From contig NC_134367.1 in assembly GCF_035582795.1 (NCBI RefSeq), forward strand, positions 52,855,562-52,919,561: a stretch of DNA of 64,000 bases, written 5' to 3'. Source of the stretch: Mycteria americana (lineage: Eukaryota > Chordata > Aves > Ciconiiformes > Ciconiidae). Both the position numbers and the translations under genes were made by a program. Positions 13,021-24,100 of the stretch are shown here, in pieces (position 1 is the first letter of the stretch; each line of letters starts with the position of its first letter). The notes below the pieces were generated by a model. That model had not been told where the DNA came from, did no database searches, and was given only the letters and a program-made list of their open reading frames with translations.

Positions 13021-16000
13021 CAGGTCTGCAGAACACACATAAACTAGTAGCAATTACAATTTAGGCCAAAAGTGAAATTCCTAGCCTTTTTATTTCATTC
13101 ACCTGTTCCAAATGTGATTGAGTGATTATTCTATTTGCCAAATATTTGCTGCTGGATACGTAAGTTAAACTTTGAGAAGCTTCAGTAATTTCATGTTTTT
13201 AATAATACATAATATACACTGTCCAAGTATTAAATGTGTGCTACTTCTACTATTGCGATTTAATGTATACAGAATTTTACAAGACTTAGTTGTCAAAACT
13301 TTTTTTTTTTTTTTGTCAGCAATTGTCATTTGTCAGGAGATAAACTGCGTGGCAGTACGACACTTACAACTATCAGTCAAATCTGAACTAACTGCAGAGG
13401 AAACCATAATGGCATCCTGAAAAGGATTTCACAGAAAGACAATTCTTTGTATTTACTTTCCTCAGTTAATTTAGAAGGATATTTGCTGGTTGTAGACAAT
13501 AAATTCATTTATTCAGTAGAAAATAAACACGAGGTGCTTGAAATCACTGTTTTGAGCTAAAAATAGTTTGAGTTACTGAAAGATCATTGCTGCTTGTTAC
13601 TATAATGACACAATTTAGAATTTCTATCATGTAGAACAGTCCAGATTTGCTGAGAAATTCTGTTTCATGATTTTTGACTCTCTGAACTGTGAGGTTGGCT
13701 GCAGTTGCTGTCCTCTCCGTAAGCAGAAATCTGAGAAGTGGGGCAAGTAAATCAGCATGGGAACAGAGGAGCAGGGCCAGGTTGGCAATATTAGAGATGA
13801 GTGCTTTTGTTTTTAAAAGAAGGGAAAAAATGCCTTGAAAGTCATGCATTCTCTGTGCATGTACACTGGCTCTGTAGCAACTTGCTTTTCTGTTCTTTTT
13901 GTAGCAACCATCAAAACAACTGAGGAAGAGACCAAAAGTGCTCCTCCTCACAGCACACTACAGTTTTTGCTTCTCACGGTCACGTACCGGGGTTGCATAG
14001 AATTAGCGTAACATAACCTTTACATAAATATTAACAATGAATGTTCTCCTTCACAAAGAGCAAGCACGATTCTTTGCTGCAAGTTGGGTGGAGGACTGGT
14101 AAAGGTGGCTTTATTCCATATTTGAACCTTCATTTTTCTTGGCAATGCCTCTCACGTAAGTTGGCAGCTCTAAATTACTTTGCTGCCACAGCCCCCTATG
14201 GATCATTGCAGCAGCTCAAAATAGCTGTTCAAAGTGAGGAAACATCTACACAAGGAGCATTCCCTAGGGAGAAATTTTGAGAACTCTACAGCCCCTTTGT
14301 GCTACTGGGAAAGTGTAAAGAGACTGGATAAGAATACAGAATTCATCATTGTCCTTTCCGTACAATAAAACATTCATACTTTCTCATCTTTCTTTCTGGA
14401 CTTGATTATTTGTTGACACCAAGCTTGCCCTATTCAAGAATAAGGGTAAGAGCAAAGACTGCTTCATGCTAACTCTGTGAGCTCTGTGTTCTGCAATGAA
14501 AATGGGGAGCAGCTTCAGCACCATACAGGCTTGCATCTTGTTTCTGACTGCCCCAAAGCTCTGTTTTGGCATGCAGGAACTCTGAACCACTCTGACTGTT
14601 GGGCTTGGTTACACACCTAACATAAAAAACATGCAAAATGGAGTTGATATAGTTACAACAGTTTTTTACTATATACAATTTGCTCCTGCACACAGGGTAA
14701 TGTACCTGGGCAGTTACGGCCTGTTGCGCCAGCAGATTACTACAAACGAACCAGATCATAAACAATTTTTGGCCCTGTGTCTCACAATCATATGATGATA
14801 TCTGAGCCTTCCTGTCTTCCCGACCCTTCCTTCCTCCAGATTCAAATGTTTGACTAACGTTATTAAATCAATTTAAAAGCTGCTCTAGTTAAGTTACTGC
14901 AGCCCCTTTGAATGGGCATTTTCAAGCCCGATATTCCTTCAGCTCCTGTTCTGCCCTTTATCTCTGGGTAATCTCAGTTGTAAACATGAATTCAGCGACC
15001 ATCTTTCCAACGATGACTCACAGAACCTCCCTCTAATCCACAACAATCTCCTTCTGTCCTTCCTGAAACCTCAGCCTGTCTCTCAAACAATACTTTGTTC
15101 ATATCTAGTTGTCAGTCAAGTTCAAAAAAGAGCTTTCAGTGTTTCCCTCCTTTCTCTCCTCCACCTGTTTTGTGTGTATCTTTCAGCAATCCAGCCTCTC
15201 ATGAAGGAAGGCCTGCAGCTTCAGCATTAACATAAACCTCTTTTTAGGTGTTCATACCCATGCTCTCTGGCTTCAAATATACTACATCACCCTGCTACTT
15301 TTCTATCACATCAGACAAAGTACTGGTCTCTGTTTTCAAATTCTTTTACTGTTTCATCTTACTCAGCGTTGAGATAATTTCCCTCCTCATGTCAGCTGGT
15401 GGTACTGGGCTGTACTGTCCCTCGTTAGACTTCCAAACAAGAACTTCACACCATTTCAGAGGTTGTCCTTCACACTGAGAAGCTTCCTAGAAATAAAAAA
15501 GAATTTACTTCATTTTTTTAAATGTCATCCTCCTCTGCAGTGTCTTAGAAACATTCTTATGGGTGACTGGTGTGCCTTAAAACCAAGAGACAACAGTCAC
15601 AGCTAGTGGGTTAGGCCCACTCAGACTAGGGTCTGGTAGCAGGTGAGAAGACATTGAAGTCCTGAATTGGAAAAGTAAGAGACAGCACTAGTTGAAGGGG
15701 GCAGACGAGAGCACAGCCAGAATGCTGGAGTTTGTGCGCACGTGGTCCAAGACATGGGGTGAGGCCACATTACAGTCAAAGATCAGGAAGTCAGAGACTC
15801 CGTACTACACAGGATCCAAGACAAGAAAAAGACACATCTGGCTGGAGCAATGCCACACAGATCACTTGCAAACAGAAAGTACGATTGAGTACCTGACTGC
15901 AAACCAGGGACTAACGTTAAACTAACAGGAGGCAGGGCTAGGAGCTCTTATTATGGATCCAGAAACAAGGGCAGGGTGGGGCTAGTATTAAAAATAAACA

Positions 16001-16520
16001 GGGAATATGGCTGGGCAGAGTTCACAAACTCTCAGCTATAGTTTCATAAGCACTTTAAGCCGATATAACCCATCATGGCTACTGAAACAAGTGGTCCTAC
16101 ACTCCCCATCCATAATTTCTTGTGCATGCCCAAGCACAACCTCTTATTTATACCAACATAAGCATTTATGTAGCTGGGACGTGAAGTGGCTTGGGAAAGT
16201 GATGCAAGTTAAAGCTGATCACGATTAAAAACTATTAACCATGATTAAAACTAAGTAGTTAGCATTAAACCTGATGCAGTCCACTACATAGCCACGAAGT
16301 GCTTGTACTGGCACAAAGAAGGAGGCAGAAAGCAGGCAGAAATAAATGGTTGAGAAAGGAAGACCTTTTTATGGTAGTAACGACTTACAGAAAGTTAATA
16401 AAAAGCAGTGAAACCACAGCACTGGAGAACACATTTCTCTGCCAGCTATAAGGCTGCGTTAAGGGTACATACAGTGGCGACTAGCCACCTAGGGAATGAT
16501 TCACATCCAGCTGCCTTGGG
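13021..16520. other. Intergenic DNA, no gene seen
   Basis: This is AT-rich non-coding sequence. It contains a T15 run at about 13,300-13,314 and a minus-strand open frame of 135 codons at 13,544-13,951 that matches no family I recognise. The part around 15,540-15,960 is richer in G and C and lacks ORFs of note. It could be an old repeat, but I cannot name one. Confidence 0.5.
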
Positions 16521-16522
16521 AA

Positions 16523-16546
16523 TGACTCACTGACTCAGTTGAGTCA
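16523..16546. promoter_or_regulatory. Cluster of three AP-1 (TRE) consensus sites
   Basis: Three exact AP-1 heptamers lie in 24 bp: TGACTCA at 16,523-16,529, TGACTCA at 16,531-16,537 and TGAGTCA at 16,540-16,546. The last two form an inverted repeat around a GT spacer. The cluster is about 1.05 kb upstream of the predicted AMD1 start site. AP-1 (Fos/Jun) dimers bind this heptamer. That it controls AMD1 is inference. Confidence 0.5.
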
Positions 16547-16841
16547 CTCCTCTGCTGGTGGACAGAGCCCACTGCCTATTATGTTGTCCGATACTATCTC
16601 ACTGTCTCCTAGTAGGGACTCATTCATCTGTCCTCAGCCATCTGCTGCTGCTTGTCCCACGCTTTATATTGTAAGCTCAGTGGGGCAGATAGTATTTTCT
16701 GTTCTTCGTTTGTTCGGTAGCGAGGGTTTCCTTGGACTACAAAGTATTGCAATAGTGGACTATAAGGTATTATAATATTGATGAAAAATGTTTTAAACTA
16801 CCATAAAGCTGTTTAGTTTGCAACAATGTGTTCTAAATATT

Positions 16842-16856
16842 AAAAAAAAAAAAAAA
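16842..16856 (+). repeat. A15 homopolymer tract
   Basis: An uninterrupted run of 15 A residues sits just before base composition rises into the AMD1 CpG island. It has no other supported role. Confidence 0.9.
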
Positions 16857-17530
16857 TTGCAGGTAGGCAGGTATTTACCCATGCATATACACCCACTCCT
16901 CCCCGGCAGACGCTCTCTCTCCTGTGCAGCGCATTCGGCTGCACATGCTCTCCCCGGTCACTTGCTCCTTCTGCCACACACACACGTGTAAGTTCTTACT
17001 TCTTGGTCACGCACGCACAGCCCCTCGAAGGGAAGAGGGGAGCGGGAATTCCGTTTGAACGCTCAGTTAAGCCTCGTCTTTACTAGCTAGGAACCTACGT
17101 TCAGAAAGCGCAGAGGGAAAGAAGCGTTAGGTGCAGAGGGAGCACTGCAGCTTTGGCCCGGGAAGAGGCTTTATTCTCGGGCTTGCTCCTTGCTACGCGC
17201 GTACTCGTTTCGGGGTTTGCTCCCCCCGTCGTTTCTCGGCCATGTTCAGCCCTGCTCGCCCTCGCACCCCCCCCCCCGATCACTCACTACCGACCATAGG
17301 CCGAGCTTCCCCCCCACCCCCGGGGGCGGCGCGGCCCGACGCCGGCGCGGGAGCCACACCGCGGCCCCGGGCGCTGCCACTGCTCCGGCCGCGCCGCCGC
17401 CCGCTCTGCCCGCTCCCGCTCCCTGCGGGCGGGCTGCAGTGGGTGGGGCCAGAGGAACCGGCATATGCCTCGACAGGCGTCAGCGCCGCCCTATGGGAAG
17501 CGGAGAAGGGCGGGCCCGAGCGGCGGCGGC

Positions 17531-17581
17531 CCAATGGCAAGCACGATCCTACGTGATGCAGTTACCTGCGGGGTATAAAAA
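17531..17581 (+). promoter_or_regulatory. AMD1: AMD1 core promoter: CCAAT box and TATA box
   Basis: A CCAAT motif lies at 17,531-17,535 and a strong TATA box (TATAAAAA) at 17,574-17,581, with a GC-box-like GGGCGGG just upstream near 17,509. A TATA box places the transcription start about 25-30 nt downstream, near 17,604. This would leave the uORF start codon only about 13 nt from the cap, in agreement with the very short cap-to-uORF distance known for mammalian AMD1. The exact start site is inferred. Confidence 0.85.
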
Positions 17582-17616
17582 CGGCTGCCTGCGCGCTAGC
17601 CCCTCGCTTACACAGT

Positions 17617-17637
17617 ATGGCCGGCGACATTAGCTAG
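17617..17637 (+). CDS. AMD1: AMD1 upstream ORF encoding MAGDIS
   Basis: ATG GCC GGC GAC ATT AGC TAG encodes exactly the hexapeptide MAGDIS known from mammalian AMD1. In that system the nascent peptide makes terminating ribosomes stall when polyamines are high, which lowers translation of the main ORF. Here the peptide, the stop codon and the cap-proximal position are all preserved. The initiation context is AGTATGG: a +4 G but a pyrimidine at -3. Being so near the cap it would be read inefficiently, leaving room for leaky scanning to the main ATG. The peptide is an exact match; the mechanism is known from mammals and inferred for this species. Confidence 0.97.
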   Translation: MAGDIS

Positions 17638-17801
17638 CGCTCGCTCAACGCTCTTCTCTGTAACAGGGGAACACACGGACTGCAAGGAACCGAACCGAAC
17701 CGCATCGCCTGCCCGCCCGCACCCCCGCTCGGACTGTAACCCTCTCACACACGCTCACGCCGCATCCGCCGCCGCGCACTCCGGGTGGTTTTCGCTGGTT
17801 T

Positions 17802-17855
17802 AAAAAAAAAACAACCTTTTTTTTTTTTTAAATTAATATTAAAAAAAAAAAAAAA
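17802..17855 (+). repeat. AMD1: A10 / T13 / A15 homopolymer block in AMD1 leader
   Basis: Three homopolymer runs follow each other: A at 17,802-17,811, T at 17,817-17,829 and A at 17,841-17,855, joined by short spacers. In RNA the U run can pair with either flanking A run, giving two mutually exclusive A-U hairpins. The block sits in the otherwise GC-rich leader, between the uORF and the main ATG. Confidence 0.85.
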
Positions 17856-17996
17856 CCTAGAACGTGAAACCCGCCCGGGACGGACTGGGACCCGGCGGCG
17901 GCAGCGCGGCCCGTGCAGCAGCAAACGGTAGCGGCCGGGGGCGGTAGTTTGGTTGTCGTTAATTTCTGTGGTTGTTGGTTGCCGAGTTGTCTCACC

Positions 17997-18127
17997 ATGA
18001 AGGAGAACGGTGCACACTTCTTCGAAGGGACCGAGAAGCTGTTGGAGGTGTGGTTCGCCCGGCAGCAGCCCGCGCAGCAGGAGCCGCACCAGAGCAAGGG
18101 GTCCGGCGATCTTCGCACCATACCCAG
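17997..18127 (+). CDS. AMD1: AMD1 coding exon 1 (residues 1-44)
   Basis: The exon starts at the ATG in CACCATGA and ends in the codon for R44, with donor CAG|gtccgt. It carries the [15 protein letters not shown] block, whose F9, E10 and E13 belong to the substrate and active-site region. The following loop (residues 23-37) is Q/P-rich and five residues longer than in human AMD1. The exon lies inside the CpG island. Confidence 0.97.
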
Positions 18128-21100
18128 GTCCGTTAACGGCCGGCGTGGGGGGGTGCGGCGGTTGGGAGCGCTGCCCTTAACGTTTGGGGGACGGGAGGGG
18201 CCGGTGAATGGCCGGCGCACGCCGGGCCCGGGTGTGGTGGCGGCGGGCGAGAGTGTGCGAGAGGAGCGGGGCGGGGGCTGGGGGGTAATGGCTGTGCGCG
18301 GGCTGGCGGCAGCGCTGACGGGAGGCTGGTTCCGGGGTGGCTCGGCAGAGCCGTTGGTGGCAACGGCCGCGCGCGCGCGCGCGGCGGGCTCGGCTCCTGC
18401 GCGGCCGCCGAGCTGTCGGCCTCCTTCCTCCTCCCTCGGTGACAGCCCCGGCCTCTCCCGTCTGCCGGCGCAACGCCGCCGCAGCCGCGGGAGGGCAGGG
18501 GGGTGACCTTCCGCCGCCCTCCACAGACCCCCCTCAAGGCCGTAGAGGCAGGGAGCCTCCCCTCGTCCCGGGCGGCGGGGGGGGGTGGGGAGGGGTGGTA
18601 GTGGCGGGGACGGCGCGGCGCGGAAGCCATTCCGTGCCGCCACCTCGTGCAGCCCCGTGCGGTCCCTGCTGGCAACATGTGGCGGCAGGGAGAGGAGAGC
18701 CGGGCGTGTGCCGCGCCGGCCAGGAGTGCCGGCGGGGGGAGGCGGCTGGCGGAGTGTCGCAGTGCTGCTGGCGGCCGGGGGCACGGCAGCGGCGCCCACT
18801 CCTCTGCACCAAGCCCCCGCGCACGTTGCGGCTCCCGGCAGCTGTCTGGTAGTGGTTGGCCCCACTCGCAGCGGGAGCCGTGGAAGTCTTTTTACGGCGG
18901 GGCTTCATGCTCCCGCCGGCTTTGGGATAGGGGAAGGCTGGGAAAATCCCTGCCCGTTGAGACCGGCTGTGCTGCGGAGAGTGGGGGACAGGAATCTCGT
19001 TCCCGGAGCTGGAAGGGGAAAGGGGAGATCCCTCTTGCTGTCGCGACGAGGATTGATGGTTCCCTCACATGGCCGGTTTCGCAGCGACCTCTGGCACTGT
19101 GTAGCTGGACAGGTTCACAGAGCGGCTCTCACGGAGGGAAGCGGGCGGTACGCGGGAACCCCTCCCGTGTCTCCCTGTGGCGTGGTAGGCACCGGAGTGG
19201 GGCCGGCGGCGGGGGGGATGCCCCCCCGGAGTGTGGCTGGAGCCACGATTTACACGTGAGTCCCTTGGCTGGGCTCCCGGCTCCGCGGCCTCTTCCCCCA
19301 TTGACAAGTTCAGGCCAATGAGAGCCGGGCGCCGCGAAGGGGCGGGGCCGCGCCTGTCACCCAATGGGCATCTGCGGAATGTGCTGGCGCTTCTTTCACG
19401 GCCGCCCAGGGAGGAGGAAAGGCCCGAGGCCCGCGCGGCGCCCGCTGCACACGTGTTCCGAGCTCGGCCCTCTGCGGGGCGGCAGCTCTTCCCTCCCGTG
19501 CCCGAGGTACGCCTGCTCGGCCTTTGTTAGCGCAGTAGCCGATGGCCACCTGCCGGCACGCGGGTCATCTTTGAAGCCATGCTGGGCAATGAGATGTCTT
19601 TGCTGTAGCTTGCCAGTACAGTATTTTATAGCGGGCAGTCTGGAAAGACTGTAATACCTAGACTTCTGACTTGTGATAATCAGGGGTCCAACCGTAGATC
19701 TGCAGAAAATGACGTTCTGGCACAAGTGTCCTGGAAGTGTCATAAAATGGGAGTTGCAAGCTTGAAGTACAAAGCAAAATCTGCTTGTGGACCCAGAACT
19801 ATGTACAGGTTTATAGGAGGGACAAGATTGGTATGTAGATGTAATTGGCTGACATAGTTGAAAAACGCAGGCTTGTCTTAAGCATACAGGGCAAATTTGA
19901 AGGTTATCTTTATGTCAGTAGTTTACTATCAGTATGGTAAACTGTTCAAGTTTCCAGGTTCAGATGGTAGCTGGAAGATCTGGTGTTCTTAAGTGTATCC
20001 AGATCTGCTTCTGTACATCACTGTTATCCAGTGCTCTTTGGTCAGAGAGCTTGTCATGATGTATTGAATGTTTGAATATGGTAATGATGGTAGCATCTTC
20101 ATTCAAAGGCATACTTAGCATATGCTATTTGTCTCTTCCTTTGTTTTGGTGTTTCTCAGCAAATTTCCTGCGTGTATATATTGGTAGTTAGCTATCCAAA
20201 TATGTGAATTGCCAGTGGGCAGATAACTGCCTTTGCTGAAATAATGAATAGCCCATGTTGTGTGTGTGTATACATACACCACTAAGCTCATGTGTAGTGG
20301 AAGCTTCATTTCTGTCATGCCAGAAGCACTGCAGAATACATGTTTAGCTCTGACCTGTTGCTGTAATGGGTAGTTTGCTCATGTAACTTTCTGACTTGTG
20401 AAGATATTTAGAACTTTTTGAATAATGTGCTAAACATGGAAATCATCAGATGTGGTTATACAGGTCTTTGAGATTTAGCGGTATAGTAGATACCACAAGG
20501 TAACAACTTGTACAGTTAATGTGCAGGCAATCCTGGAAGACTGTTGCAAATCCTAGCTGAAATATGTGTAGATGATCTGAGTTACATAGGCACTTCAGGA
20601 TTCCTGTCGTGTTTGACTTTAAATGTGAAAGATTCCAAAAGTACTCGTATGACTTTGCGTTAATATGCTGTTTTGGACCCTACAGGTCTAGTTAGAGATG
20701 GCATTCTGCAAATGCTTTTGTCACTGACACATTCATGCTCTCTGGTGTTCTGTTTGTCAGTTCAGGCTCATGTTTACATAACTGCAAACAATTTTTAAAA
20801 CTGCTCAATGGCATTTAATGTAATTGCAAGGCAGGTACTGTGACAGTTCCTTTGTATGGTTTAGATATGGCTGTAAAGTTTTAATAGAGTAGATACAAAC
20901 TGTTAACTGTTGAACATGTGGTCTTTAACACGGTTTCAGAGCTGTGAGCAAGCTTTGAAGGCCTTTGTGTTAATTGGCTCTTAATATAAGATGTTAATTG
21001 AAGCTGTGTGCTTTTTTGGTAGGCAGCTGTGACATGCCTGAAAATTGCTGTTAACCTGTGTCCAGGAGTAGTTATCAGTGATGCTGTGTTGCTAGCATGA

Positions 21101-24100
21101 AGTGAAGCTTTATAAACAGTCTCTTTTAGAAAATTGTTGGAATGAAATTATTTCCTGCAGTTGATAGATGCAAATGAAAAAATTCTGAATACAATATATC
21201 CCACTACGTTAATTCTATAAAGGCAATTGAATAAGCTAGTTTATGTTGAACAGAACTTGAAATCAAAGCTGAAACTGTGGAACAATAGCTAACTTAGAAT
21301 CAAGTTGCAAACCAGTTGAGCTTTCCTTTTGTATTGTAATACCTGCTTAGTAGTGAAATGTGAGCCATTCATCTACTGAATAACTAAGCTGGTGTTCAAA
21401 GCTAAAAATTTCCATGTTGTGTGTGGTTGCTAGGGATTAGATATTTTTAAGTCTTTGCTAGATATTACCAGCAAAAAAAGGAAAAAAAGTTTAAGAACTG
21501 ATGCAATTAAGAAATTTTTCAATTTTTCCTCCTATGGCCAAGCCTGCTTTAGAGAAGAGTTTAGGTAAGTGCAAAGGATTTCAGAAAAGGCCTGTATGGA
21601 TTGTTTCAATATGTTCAGTAAAAGTCCCAACTGAAAACTTAAAGAAAAGCATTGAACATGGGCTTTACTTTGTTGTTAAGATTTGGGGGGTTTTTGGTCA
21701 TTTGCTAATCAGTTCTGCGAAAAGGTCTTGTGGTTGAAATGGTAGCAAGCATCTGAAGATGTCTATCCTACTCATATTCAAAAGTGGAATGAAGTGAACA
21801 TTTTTGTGGTCTCGAAATAATTGACTTTAACTTTAGTGCTTGTTCTCACTATGCTTTGTAAAGCACGTTTTTAAAAATAGCCTTAAACTATGTATAAAAA
21901 AGTAGGATTTGCTGAAAACATGATGAACATGCTGTGAGCCCTGGTGTTTGGTGGTGAGAGAGTAGTGCATTCACTGTCCCCACAGTAAAATCAGCTGTTG
22001 AGTCCTTCAGATGATGTGCAGCTATGCATTTCCCATCTCAAGGCTTATCATGATCTTGAATGTACAGATGTTTGAAACCATAGGTTAATGATGCAAGTAT
22101 TAAGAGTGCATATCTCAAGCATTCAATCCTGAAGAATACTCTGAAATTAAGCTTGTTTATGGACCCTTAATGTGCTTCCTATCTCTCTGTTATGTGGACA
22201 CACAAGAAACTGGAGAAAAAACAGTGCAGTAATGAGCAATATGGAGTGACACTGATGTGAGATTCTCATCCTGTGCTACGTGAAAACTGCCAAGCACCAA
22301 TACAGTCAAGCATCTGATATGAGTCCTGTAAATACTTGCTTTGTACTGTACCCTATAGCCTCAGTCAACTCACTGCCGCAGTGCCGCTGCACCTCTACCC
22401 CCTCCCCTGGGCCTTAGCACCATAGCAATGTTATCTGCCTGTTTTCTCAAACAGTGAAGATACAAGGAGGCTGGGCCATGAGCCCTATCCTGCTTACTCC
22501 TGCAGTGCTTTGGAACAAAACAGTGCGGAGGCTGGGAAGAAGGTGGGGTAGGCAGGATTGTGCCAGGATAAGGGCTTCTGTCACTATGTACTTGCTGAGC
22601 TTTTTTACATGGAGATGAAAGGTAATCTGGAGAACTTCATGTAAGAATTCAGTCTTCCCCTCATCAAAATTGGTACTCATAAACTAGATTTTAGCAAGCA
22701 AGTTCAAAATTACAGGTGAAGTATGTTTGCTTGTAACTCAGTTGTAATTAAAGAATGGTTTCACACAAAGGAAGCAAGCCCTTTTACGCTGACTGCTACT
22801 GATTGCAATACTGCTCGTGGGAAGTTAAGACTTACGTTGAAGGCATTTTGATATTTTCCTACCTTACCACTGAAACTGCTAAAGAATTTGGTTAGTCACT
22901 TTCTGTCAAAGATCTGGTCCCTTACACTCCGCAGAGCATCTTGTTAAAATACGTAGCTACTGGTATATTCCTAAAGGGGCTTTTCTAATGGCTGTTACTC
23001 AGCCAGGAGAACAGGAAGATTTGAGGCTTATGGTAGATACTTGCTGTGTTACAGCGTGTTCCTTCTGGAGAAGGTTACACTCAAACTTGCCCTGAATGTT
23101 GCCTGTAAGTCTTGTTGAAGCCCTGATAGTGCCTATTGGGGCTTATGCTTCCTTAAACGTCTTTGGCATCAAGGTATGTTTTGTCCTTCAATATGAGAGA
23201 CTTAGGAATACCCATCGAATATCTTTGGATGTAAAGGATGGAGTCACCATTCCATGTATACTGCTGTAACTGCAAGAATGACAAAAGGCCTGCAACAGGA
23301 GCCTTATGCAGCCTTTAAAGCACTATCTGTGGCCATCTTTGTGCCATTGCTGAAATACCTTGGTGTCATTTGGGAATGATTCTCTTTAGTAGTTGGCTCA
23401 GGACCTTCTAGGTAAGAAGTATCTTGTGAGGAGTACTGCTTGGAATCACTTTTGATGTGGATGCAATTTTCCATTCAGGTGTCTGTCTTTAAGTCAAAAT
23501 TAAGTGCATGTCCCTGGAGACTCTCTTAAGTTTAAGATATGGGAGATACACAGAAAGACTGTCTGCATCTATGTTCAGAGCATATAGAGGGTGTGTGGTT
23601 TTTGTGCACTCCACAGATAGTGCTGAAGTAAAATTATTGAGTTGCCAGTGTCTTGTGTCTAAAATCAGGGTGTGAACATAGTTCAAGATAATCTATCTTC
23701 AACAGCAATTTATAAACTAAGTTAATTCTCTAATAGGAAATACGCATCTGTCTGCAGAAAAATACACCAGCTGCTAGGAGGTGCTTTAAAAAGCTTGTGA
23801 TTTTTGTGTAGTTGGTCTGTACTGTATCTACCTGTTTCAGGATGCTTGAAACTAATGTTGCAACTCTGCTGACACTGATATTTAGCCAGCTTCCATGCTC
23901 CTCAGCTACAGGTCCTCTGCATAGGCAGGTTAAGCAAGGCATTGAGTTTGACTGTTCTGGATCATGGTATTGGTAGGAATTTGCCTACTTAACTGTAGCC
24001 TGCTAACAAGGTAACTGATTTATCTGTTGGCTCCTAAAAATACTTAGTAGGTAACAGGTGAGGGAATAAAAAGTTGCTCTGCAGTTGAACACTTGATTTT

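Larger units (their letters stand above)
17604..17996 (+). other. AMD1: AMD1 5' leader (approximate start)
   Basis: The roughly 390-nt leader runs from the inferred start site to the AMD1 initiation codon. I see one upstream ATG, that of the MAGDIS uORF, and none between it and the main ATG. The middle holds an A10 run, a T13 run and an A15 run (17,802-17,855). The leader appears unspliced, since it continues directly into coding exon 1. Confidence 0.7.
16900..19560. promoter_or_regulatory. CpG island of AMD1
   Basis: GC content and CpG density rise sharply from about 16,900 and fall back to the AT-rich background near 19,560. The island covers the promoter, 5' leader, coding exon 1 and roughly the first 1.4 kb of intron 1. 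The part downstream of the start site is G-rich on the + strand. Many long open frames in this interval on both strands reflect the scarcity of stop codons in GC-rich DNA and are not genes. Edges are judged by eye. Confidence 0.85.

Noticed and set aside
13544-13951. 135-codon open frame on the - strand
   Set aside because: Resembles no protein I know. I considered a DNA-transposon remnant but saw no supporting motif.
1-16800. Expected upstream neighbour CDK19 by human synteny
   Set aside because: No kinase exon or second CpG island is visible, so it is likely outside the window.
17131-19654. Many long open frames on both strands (up to 345 codons) around AMD1 exon 1
   Set aside because: The GC-rich island lacks stop codons. 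Products are Pro/Ala/Arg/Gly-rich, overlap in several frames and ignore the AMD1 exon structure.
20256-20278. GT/TATACATACAC simple repeat as a microsatellite of note
   Set aside because: Short and ordinary; no further structure.
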